This document shows positions 51,976 to 60,044 of a DNA stretch of 64,000 nucleotides, piece by piece. Positions within the stretch are counted from its first letter, which is position 1. Each line of letters begins with the position of its first letter. The notes under the pieces were generated by a model. The model worked only from the letters and a program-made list of their open reading frames with translations. It had not been told where the DNA came from and ran no database searches. Source of the stretch: Rhodanobacter spathiphylli B39 (GTDB taxonomy: Bacteria > Pseudomonadota > Gammaproteobacteria > Xanthomonadales > Rhodanobacteraceae). The stretch is taken from NCBI RefSeq assembly GCF_000264295.1, contig NZ_AJXT01000034.1, positions 1 through 64,000 on the forward strand, in the 5' to 3' direction. The translations under genes and the position numbers were made by a program.

Positions 51976-53880
51976 TCACCGGCCGGCGCGGCTGCTGGTC
52001 CACGCCGACATCATCGCGCTGCGCAACTGGGGTGGCGACACGGGCTTGTACAGCAGCGGAATGTTCGCCGCGATGATCTCGCGCAGATGGTCGACGCGGG
52101 TCTCGCCGGTGACCAGCAGTCGCGCGAACGGCGTGTCGCCGTCGCGCTGGTAGTGCTGATCGAGCGCGGCGAACAGTTCCATGCCGCGGGTGCCGCCGCG
52201 CAACTGCAGGTCGCTGATCACGATGTCCGGCGGACCGGGCCAGTTCTCGACGGCCTCCATCGCCTGCAGGCGATCCTCGGCCACCTCCACCTCGCAGCCC
52301 CAGCTGCGCAGCAGGAAACGCACCCCGGAGAGAATGGCCGGGTCGTCGTCCACCACCAGCACCCGCTTGCCGCTGAGGTCGACCGGCGTCTCCTGGGGCG
52401 CCAGCGATTCATCGGGGCTGGCGTCGGCGGTCGGCAGGCGGAAGTGGAATACGCTGCCGCGACCGAGCCGGGACTTCACCTGCACTTCGGTGTCGAGCCG
52501 CTCCGCCAGTCGCTGCACCGTGGCCAGCCCCAGTCCGAGGCCCGATTGCGAGCCATCGTCCAGCCCGGCGTCGGCACGGTCGTCGATGCGGTAGAACTCG
52601 TCGAACACGTTGGGCAGGTGTTCCGGCGCGATGCCGCTGCCGGTGTCCCAGACCTCGATGCGGATCAGCCCGTCCCCGCACCGCCGGGCACCGAGCAGCG
52701 CGCCGCCATGATGGGTGAAGCGCAGCGCATTGCTGACCAGGTTGTTGAGGATGCGGCTCAGCATGGTGCGGTCGCTGCGTACCCACAGCCGGGTCGGGTG
52801 GATGAGCAACTGCAACTCGCGCTGCTCGGCGACCATGTCGAAGTTGCGAGTGACTTCGGCAAAGACCTGGGCCAGCGGGAACTCGCTGATCTCGACCTGC
52901 ACCGCCCCGGTCTCCAGCCGCGACAGGTCGAGCAGTTCGTTGAACAGATGGTCGAGCGACTGCACGCATTCCTGGATGTGGGCGATGCGGTCCAGCTGTT
53001 CCGGCCGGCTCTCGTCGACGCTCAGCGCGGAGGAAAACAGCGTCAGCGCGTAGAGCGGCTGGCGCAGGTCATGCGAGGCTGCGGCCAGAAAGCGCGACCG
53101 GGCCAGGCTGGCGGCTTCGAGCGCGGCATTCTTGTGCGCCAGCTCCCGCGTCGCCTGTTCGATCTGCTGGCGCATGCCGCTCTGTATGTCATGCAGCGCG
53201 GCGGCGGCATGGTTGAAACCCTGTTGCAGTTCGCCGATTTCCGTGCGGTCGGTCACCGGCACCTCGACCGGCCGATCGCCGATCCCCAGCTGATGCACGG
53301 CGCCGGCAAGGTGGCGCAATGGCGCACTGATCCAGCGCGCCGCCTGCCACGCGAGTACCCCGGCGAGCAGCAGGCTGACCAGCAGCGCGATCAGTGCGTG
53401 GCGCAGGCTGGCGCGCTGCATGGCGATGGCTTCATGCAGGCTGACGTCCACCCGCACCGAACCTTCGGCCACGCCGCCGGGCTGGTCGCGGTCGACCATC
53501 TCGCGCACCACGGTGAGGACCTCCGCCGGCTTGCGGTTGCCGTCGAGCTCGTTGTGGTCGGCGAGGATCTGGCCGGCGCCGCTACGTATCTGCACCCGGA
53601 TGACATGCGGCAGGTCGCCCACCGAGTCGGCGATGCGGTTCAGCTCGCGCAGCTGCATGTTGCGCAACGGCTGCAGGCTGATCGAGGCGGCCTGGGTGGC
53701 GATGGCGTCGGCATTGCTGCGGGCCATCTCGCGCAGGTTGACCAGTTGGCGCTGGGCCAGGAAGGCCGCCAGCAGGGCGGCGGTGATCAGGGCGGGCATC
53801 AGGGCCACGAAGGCCATGCGCTGCATCAACGACCGGCGTTGCCACAGTCGTTTGGGCCAGGAGTCAGCCGCCATGTCCAT
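51976..53880 (-). CDS. Hybrid sensor histidine kinase with C-terminal receiver
   Basis: This is a membrane kinase of about 634 residues. Two membrane helices (about 20-40 and 160-180) flank a periplasmic sensor domain of roughly 115 residues. A HAMP-like segment follows (WISAPLRHLAGAVHQLG), then a coiled coil, HisKA with FLAAASHDLRQPLYALTLFSSAL, and HATPase with DTGSGIAPEHLPNVFDEFYRID and GLGLGLATVQRL. A C-terminal receiver has its Asp in DIVISDLQLRGG. The AASHDLRQPL H-box is typical of hybrid kinases that pair with separate LuxR or single-receiver partners. ATG 53880 has GGAG upstream. The ligand and the partner are unknown. Confidence 0.9.
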   Translation of the reverse strand: MDMAADSWPKRLWQRRSLMQRMAFVALMPALITAALLAAFLAQRQLVNLREMARSNADAIATQAASISLQPLRNMQLRELNRIADSVGDLPHVIRVQIRSGAGQILADHNELDGNRKPAEVLTVVREMVDRDQPGGVAEGSVRVDVSLHEAIAMQRASLRHALIALLVSLLLAGVLAWQAARWISAPLRHLAGAVHQLGIGDRPVEVPVTDRTEIGELQQGFNHAAAALHDIQSGMRQQIEQATRELAHKNAALEAASLARSRFLAAASHDLRQPLYALTLFSSALSVDESRPEQLDRIAHIQECVQSLDHLFNELLDLSRLETGAVQVEISEFPLAQVFAEVTRNFDMVAEQRELQLLIHPTRLWVRSDRTMLSRILNNLVSNALRFTHHGGALLGARRCGDGLIRIEVWDTGSGIAPEHLPNVFDEFYRIDDRADAGLDDGSQSGLGLGLATVQRLAERLDTEVQVKSRLGRGSVFHFRLPTADASPDESLAPQETPVDLSGKRVLVVDDDPAILSGVRFLLRSWGCEVEVAEDRLQAMEAVENWPGPPDIVISDLQLRGGTRGMELFAALDQHYQRDGDTPFARLLVTGETRVDHLREIIAANIPLLYKPVSPPQLRSAMMSAWTSSRAGR

Positions 53881-54004
53881 CCGTCCCGTCTCCCATCGCG
53901 CGTCGCGGACCGATGGGCATTGATGCCGGGCCCGAGGTGCTGCCGGTTGTCCGGTGGTCACACTAGCGCGAAACGGCTCGGCTTGGCAGCTGCCGCGATC
54001 CGTT

Positions 54005-54721
54005 TCACTCCGGCGGGAATCGGCGCTGACGCCGGCGCCGGGTCATGCGTTCGATCAGCAGGGGCAGCAGGGCCAGCAGGGCGATCGCGCCCAGTGGCAA
54101 CAGCACCCCGCGGTGCAGGAACAGGCCCAGCCCGAGGCTGTCGCTCTGGCTCATCGCGTCGCCAAGACCGGCGCCGATCGAGGTTTCGAAGATCAGCGCG
54201 ACCGTGCCGCCCAGCCAGCTGGCGCCCAGGAACAGCCACAGCGGGCAGCGCAGCCAGGCCAGCGCCACCGTGACCGCGCCGAACGGCACGATCGGAATGA
54301 AGCGCAGGAACAGGGTGTAGCTGACCGGGTGCCGCTCGAAGCCATGGTGCAGCCGCGCCACGATGGCCGGCGGCTGGCGGCTGCCCGGGCCGAAGGCATA
54401 GCGGCTGGCCAGGAACAGGATCAGTGATCCCAGGGTCAGCCCCAGCGACGAATACAGCGTGGCGTCGAACACCCCGAAGGCGAAGCCGCCGGCCAGGATC
54501 ACCACGATGGTGCCGGGGATGCCGGTGGCCACGGTCAGCGTCAGCAGTCCGGTGAAGGCCAGCCGGCTCAACCACGGGTGGTCATCGATCTGCGCATGCA
54601 GGCTGGCCTGGTTGGCCAGCAGCCGGTGCGGGGTCAACTGGTCCAGCGAGCCGGAGGCGAACAGCACGACGCCGGCCAGCACCAGCAGCACCAGCGGCAG
54701 CGTGGCGCGCCAGCGGCTCAA
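54005..54721 (-). CDS. TVP38/TMEM64 (VTT-domain) membrane protein
   Basis: This is an inner-membrane protein of 238 residues with about five hydrophobic segments. The VTT/SNARE-associated domain shows GIPGTIVVILAGGFAFGVF and RFIPIVPFGAVTVALAWLRC, with the re-entrant Pro/Arg motif. DedA-superfamily members act as lipid scramblases or transporters. It overlaps the deaminase gene by four bases, so the two are co-translated although their functions look unrelated. Confidence 0.87.
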   Translation of the reverse strand: MSRWRATLPLVLLVLAGVVLFASGSLDQLTPHRLLANQASLHAQIDDHPWLSRLAFTGLLTLTVATGIPGTIVVILAGGFAFGVFDATLYSSLGLTLGSLILFLASRYAFGPGSRQPPAIVARLHHGFERHPVSYTLFLRFIPIVPFGAVTVALAWLRCPLWLFLGASWLGGTVALIFETSIGAGLGDAMSQSDSLGLGLFLHRGVLLPLGAIALLALLPLLIERMTRRRRQRRFPPE

Positions 54722-55278
54722 TACGGCGTGCCGCTGGCGCCGTAAGTGGCCAGTACCGCACGGGCCTGGTCACGCAGGATGTCGCGCCGAACCGAGATGT
54801 TGCGGCGCTCGAGTTCGCCGATCCAGTCGGCCGGCAGCGGGCCTTCGTCGAAATCGGTCAGCTCTTCCACGTCTTCGGAACGCGCGCCGATCAGCAGTTC
54901 ATCGATGCCGGCCCAGACGCTGGCGCCGTAGCACTGGCAGCACGGCTGCGAGCTGGTGGCCAGCACGTAGTGGCCGCCGTCCTCGTTCAGCCGGTGCCGG
55001 CTCAGCCGCTGCTGGGCGATCATGATCACCATCATTTCCGCGTGCGCCACCGAGCAGCTCTGCGGCACCACGCGGTTCACGCCCACGGCGACCAGCCGGC
55101 CGCTGTGGTTGTTGAACACGGCCGCTCCGAACGGACCGCCGCCGCCGCGCTCGACGTTCTGTCTCGACAGCTCGATCGCCAGCCCGACGCGTTCCTCGTC
55201 GCTCTGGTAACGCCGGTTGGCATCGGCCACGTCGCCGATCCACGGCGGCAGGGTCAGATGGATTTGCAGGGGCAACAT
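54718..55278 (-). CDS. Cytidine/guanine deaminase-family nucleoside deaminase
   Basis: This is a zinc-dependent deaminase of 186 residues. The Zn and proton-shuttle motif is HAEMMVI, and the second half of the site is SQPCCQCYGASVWAG (PCxxC). GGGGPFGAAVF is typical of guanine deaminase/TadA-like nucleoside deaminases. Purine or pterin bases are likely substrates, but the sequence does not settle which. It sits between glnS and the VTT gene on the minus strand. Confidence 0.85.
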   Translation of the reverse strand: MLPLQIHLTLPPWIGDVADANRRYQSDEERVGLAIELSRQNVERGGGGPFGAAVFNNHSGRLVAVGVNRVVPQSCSVAHAEMMVIMIAQQRLSRHRLNEDGGHYVLATSSQPCCQCYGASVWAGIDELLIGARSEDVEELTDFDEGPLPADWIGELERRNISVRRDILRDQARAVLATYGASGTPY

Positions 55279-55290
55279 GCGGTTCTCCGT

Positions 55291-57066
<1,776 letters not shown>

Positions 57067-57161
57067 GGACGGTGGTGGAAACGTGCAAGTTTACCCTGTC
57101 ACCGTGATCGGGGCAGGGCGACCGGCTTGCCCCGCGCTGCCGTGCGGGTTAGCGTGCGCCC

Positions 57162-57437
57162 ATGCACATCGTGTATCGCGCCGAGAACCTGTTCGATGCC
57201 CATCTGGTCAAGGATGCGCTGGAAGGCGGCGGCATCCCCGCGTTCATCGCCGGCGAGTACCTGACCGGCGCGGTGGGCCAATTGCCGGCGATGGACTACA
57301 TCGCGGTGATGGTGCCCGAGGCCGCGCTGGCCGACGGCCAGGCCATCGTGGCCGGGGTCGAGTTGCAGCTGAGCGAAGCGCGCGAAGCGATCCGCAACGA
57401 CGAACTGCCTGGCGAGCCGCTGCCGCTGCCGTGCTGA
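57162..57437 (+). CDS. DUF2007-family protein
   Basis: This is a 91-residue protein that starts HIVYRAENLFDAHLVKDALEGGGIPAFI, the DUF2007 (putative signal-transducing) pattern, with VMVPEAALADGQAIV later. It is a ferredoxin-like small domain of unknown role. It is divergent from glnS and followed by apt, 36 bp later. Confidence 0.85.
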   Translation: MHIVYRAENLFDAHLVKDALEGGGIPAFIAGEYLTGAVGQLPAMDYIAVMVPEAALADGQAIVAGVELQLSEAREAIRNDELPGEPLPLPC

Positions 57438-57473
57438 GCGGCGCTTCACGACGTGGATTCCCGGGGAAACGAC

Positions 57474-57992
57474 ATGCATGAACTCGCCGCGCTGATTCGC
57501 GCCGTGCCCGACTTTCCGCGCGCCGGCGTGGTGTTCCGCGACGTGACGCCGCTGCTGGCCGACGCCGCAGGCTTCGCCCGCTGCATCGATGCGCTGGCCG
57601 AGCCATGGCTCGGCCACGGCGTGCAGGCGGTGTGCGGGATCGAGGCGCGCGGCTTCATCTTCGGCGCGGCGCTGGCGCACAAGCTGGGCGCGGGCTTCGT
57701 GCCCTTGCGCAAGCCCGGCAAGCTGCCGCCGCCGGTGATCGCGGTGGACTACCAACTGGAGTACGGCACGGATCGGCTGGAAGTGCAGCGCAACGCCATC
57801 CGCCCGGGCGAGCGCGTGCTGCTGGTCGACGACGTGCTGGCCACCGGCGGCACGCTGGCTGCGGCGCGGGTGCTGGTCGGGCAACTGGACGCCGAGCTGG
57901 TCGGCGCCAGCGTGGTGATCGAACTGGACGCGCTGCGCGGGCGCGAGCGCTGGCCCGGCGGCAAGCCGCTGCACGGCCTGCTGCACTACTGA
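57474..57992 (+). CDS. apt: Adenine phosphoribosyltransferase
   Basis: This purine-salvage enzyme of 172 residues makes AMP from adenine and PRPP. Landmarks are DFPRAGVVFRDVTPLL, GIEARGFIFGAALA, and the PRPP-binding loop VLLVDDVLATGGTLAAA. ATG 57474 has GGGGAAA upstream and gives the family N-terminus. Its TGA stop lies inside the first hairpin of the second five-hairpin array. Confidence 0.95.
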   Translation: MHELAALIRAVPDFPRAGVVFRDVTPLLADAAGFARCIDALAEPWLGHGVQAVCGIEARGFIFGAALAHKLGAGFVPLRKPGKLPPPVIAVDYQLEYGTDRLEVQRNAIRPGERVLLVDDVLATGGTLAAARVLVGQLDAELVGASVVIELDALRGRERWPGGKPLHGLLHY

Positions 57993-58134
57993 GAGGTTGT
58001 GATTTTTTCAACCTCTCAGGTCGGCCAAGGACGGCCGAGCATGAAGCGGTCACGCAAGTGACTGTTTCATGTGAGCGAGTCCGGACATGCGCCGGACTCG
58101 CGATGGAAGAAAACCACAGGAAGTGGCTTTCTTC
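57990..58134 (+). repeat. Five-hairpin array, copy 2 (3' of apt)
   Basis: HP1 57990-58018 has stem TGAGAGGTTG/CAACCTCTCA. HP2 58021-58038 has a 6-bp stem and loop AAGGAC. HP3 58041-58070 has a 13-bp stem with two G-T pairs and loop GCAA. HP4 58075-58101 has a 10-bp perfect stem and loop ACATGCG. HP5 58106-58134 has a 12-bp stem with one mismatch and loop AGGAA. The apt stop lies in HP1 and the stop of the convergent minus-strand gene overlaps HP5. The plan matches copy 1 at 43521-43672. Confidence 0.88.
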
Positions 58135-58735
58135 ACAGGCTCTGAGTGATGGTCACGCCTTCGACGTAGATCAATTCGCAGGCGCCGCCACCGGTGTCGT
58201 CGCGGGTCATCGAGGTGTTCCAGTGCCAGCCGTCCGCCCGGGTGGCATCGACCAGGAAGCCCTCGATGTGCACCACCTGGCCCGGCCGGACCAACTCCAG
58301 CTGGCGCTTCACGTCCTCGTCGGCCGGGATCATGTGCATGTTGGCGCTGGAGGTTTCGATCTCGCGGCGCGGTATCGGGAAGTCCTTCACGTGCCAGTAG
58401 TAGAAGCGCCCGGACTGGCTGATGTCGATGCCGGCCAGCACGGTGCTGTCGGACATGCGGCCCCAGCCCAACGCCAGATCCAGCGGCACCAGGTCGCCAT
58501 CGCGGGAGCCCGAATAGTCCTTGCGCGACAGCACCCGCGCGGTGATGTCGAAGTGGGCGCGCGTCTGCAGGTTGACGCCGTCGCGTTGCAGCTGTGCGCC
58601 GTGGTCGAGGTCGACCTGCTGCGGTGCGTCGGGAGCCAGCACGCCCGGCCCGGTTTCCACTGCCGCGTGCTGCCGGTGCGACAGCACGAACAGCAGGACC
58701 AGCAGCACCGCAGCGGCGATCAGCAGTTTGCGCAT
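58133..58735 (-). CDS. Conserved hypothetical membrane-anchored protein
   Basis: This is a 200-residue protein with one N-terminal membrane helix (MRKLLIAAAVLLVLLFVLSH) and a predicted periplasmic domain. A conserved-looking core reads YSGSRDGDLVPLDLALGWG, then FYYWHVKDFPIP and SSANMHMIPADE, and near the end GWHWNTSMTRDDTGGGACELIYVEGV. I do not recognise a named family. It lies just downstream of oxyR on the same strand, 77 bp away, and could be co-transcribed with it. Its stop overlaps the apt-side hairpin array. Confidence 0.78.
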   Translation of the reverse strand: MRKLLIAAAVLLVLLFVLSHRQHAAVETGPGVLAPDAPQQVDLDHGAQLQRDGVNLQTRAHFDITARVLSRKDYSGSRDGDLVPLDLALGWGRMSDSTVLAGIDISQSGRFYYWHVKDFPIPRREIETSSANMHMIPADEDVKRQLELVRPGQVVHIEGFLVDATRADGWHWNTSMTRDDTGGGACELIYVEGVTITQSL

Positions 58736-58812
58736 CGTCAGGGAGTATCCGTGGTCGGCCGGGCCGCTTGCAGGTGGATGATGGATGCCATCTCGCGTCC
58801 GGCGCGTTCGGG

Positions 58813-59760
58813 TCAGCCGGCGGAGGCTTTCGCCGCCGGCGGCGTCGCCACGGTGTGTGCGTCCAGCAGGTCGGCGGGCAGGTCGCGCAGCACGTCGGCG
58901 AGGCGCTTCAGGAAGGCGTCCATCGCCGAGCTCTTGCGCCAGACCATCGCGATGCGCCGGCTTGGCGGCGTTCCCCTGAACTCGATCAGGTGCAGGTTTT
59001 CCAGCGGCGCCACCGGCGGCTTCACCGCGGTCACCGGCAGCAAGGTGATGCCCACGTTGGCCGCCACCATCTGGCGCAGCGTTTCCAGGCTGGTGGCGCG
59101 GAAGCCGGAATGTTCGCCCGCGCCGGCCAGGTGGCAGACCTCCAGCGCCTGGTCGCGCAGGCAGTGGCCGTCCTCCAGCAGCAGCAGGTTCTGGTGGGTG
59201 AGGTCGGCCAGCTTCAGCTGGCCCTGCTTGTGCGCCAGCGGATGCGCCTCGGACACCGCCAGCAGGAACGGCTCCTCGAACAGGAATTCCTGATGCAGGC
59301 TGTCCTCGTGCAGCGGCAGGGCGAGGATGCCGGCGTCGAGTTTGCCCTCGTGCAACAGGCGCAGCACGGTCTCGGTCTTCTCCTCGACCAGCAGCAGTTC
59401 CAGTCGCGGAAACGCCTTGCGCACCAGCGGCAGCACATGCGGCAGCAGGTACGGTCCCAGCGTGGGGAAGATGCCCAGCCGCACCGTGCCGGATTCAGGG
59501 TCCAGCGTGCGCCGGGCCACGCCGCGGATCTGCTCGATCTCGTTGAGCACGTTGCGCGCGCGCATCGCAATGTCGCGGCCGACCTCGGTCAGCAGCACCT
59601 TGCGCGGCGTGCGCTCGACCAGCGGCACGCCCAGTTCGTCCTCCAGCTTCCTGATCTGGGTGGACAGGGTGGGCTGGCTGACGAAGCAGGCATTCGCGGC
59701 GCGCCCGAAATGACGGTGCTCGGCCAGGGCCACCAGGTATTGAAGGTCGCGCAGATTCAT
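58813..59760 (-). CDS. oxyR: Hydrogen-peroxide sensor OxyR
   Basis: This LysR-type regulator of 315 residues is activated by disulfide formation. The N-terminal HTH reads LRDLQYLVALAEHRHFGRAA. The redox pair is conserved: Cys200 in LEDGHCLRDQ and Cys209 (E. coli C199/C208), followed by HSGFRATSLETLRQMVAA. This identifies OxyR specifically among LysR proteins. An OxyR-type site lies 20 bp upstream of its start and likely mediates autorepression and control of a divergent transcript (see 59852-59956). Confidence 0.96.
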   Translation of the reverse strand: MNLRDLQYLVALAEHRHFGRAANACFVSQPTLSTQIRKLEDELGVPLVERTPRKVLLTEVGRDIAMRARNVLNEIEQIRGVARRTLDPESGTVRLGIFPTLGPYLLPHVLPLVRKAFPRLELLLVEEKTETVLRLLHEGKLDAGILALPLHEDSLHQEFLFEEPFLLAVSEAHPLAHKQGQLKLADLTHQNLLLLEDGHCLRDQALEVCHLAGAGEHSGFRATSLETLRQMVAANVGITLLPVTAVKPPVAPLENLHLIEFRGTPPSRRIAMVWRKSSAMDAFLKRLADVLRDLPADLLDAHTVATPPAAKASAG

Positions 59761-59779
59761 CGCTCATCCCGGTACGACA

Positions 59780-59816
59780 ATAGCCAGAAGCTATGAGCGA
59801 GATGGTAACAATCAAT
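59780..59816. promoter_or_regulatory. OxyR binding site between oxyR and a divergent sRNA
   Basis: The site reads ATAG-N7-CTAT-N7-ATGG-N7-CAAT, with the exact spacing of the 37-bp OxyR motif and 14 of 16 tetramer bases matching ATAG/CTAT. Two central A positions also fit. On the plus strand it ends against a TTGGAG -35 candidate (59816-59821). Confidence 0.82.
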
Positions 59817-59845
59817 TGGAGCAATGCAAGCGAGGTCGCTAAGCT
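59816..59845 (+). promoter_or_regulatory. Weak promoter next to the OxyR site
   Basis: TTGGAG and TAAGCT are separated by 18 bp. Both boxes are poor matches, as expected of an activator-dependent promoter. The predicted start is near 59852. Confidence 0.45.
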
Positions 59846-59851
59846 GTGCGC

Positions 59852-59956
59852 CATTGATCCCGTGACAACCCGCGCGTCGGAGTCCCTCCCTCTCCCCCGC
59901 AGGCGCGCGGGCTTCCCCAACCGGCCATGAAGTCCTCTTCATCGCCGGTTTTTTTT
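59852..59956 (+). ncRNA. Predicted OxyS-like peroxide-induced small RNA
   Basis: This is a transcript of about 105 nt divergent from oxyR, the position and size of E. coli OxyS. An 8-bp stem (CCCGCGCG at 59869-59876 with CGCGCGGG at 59904-59911) closes a 27-nt loop holding the CU-rich run TCCCTCCCTCTCCCCC (59883-59898), which could pair with Shine-Dalgarno sequences. A terminator hairpin (59919-59950, arms AACCGGC/GCCGGTT and ATGAAG/CTTCAT) and eight T residues end it. No coding frame of note is present. Expression is not shown by sequence alone. Confidence 0.65.
59919..59956 (+). terminator. Rho-independent terminator of the predicted sRNA
   Basis: A 13-bp stem with one C-C mismatch and a 4-nt loop is followed by eight T residues on the plus strand. 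No plus-strand protein gene lies upstream that could use it, since oxyR is divergent. The minus strand has no U-run. Confidence 0.88.
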
Positions 59957-60044
59957 GGCCCGTGCCCGGCCATGCCTTCTGGCACTGGGTCGAAGGTCAT
60001 GCCGGCTCTAGCTTGGGGATTCTCCACAACCCAGGGAAACCAAC

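Noticed and set aside
59757-59942. Small minus-strand ORF upstream of oxyR as a leader peptide
   Set aside because: Its sequence is Arg/Gly-rich shadow translation of the predicted sRNA region and it has no ribosome-binding site.
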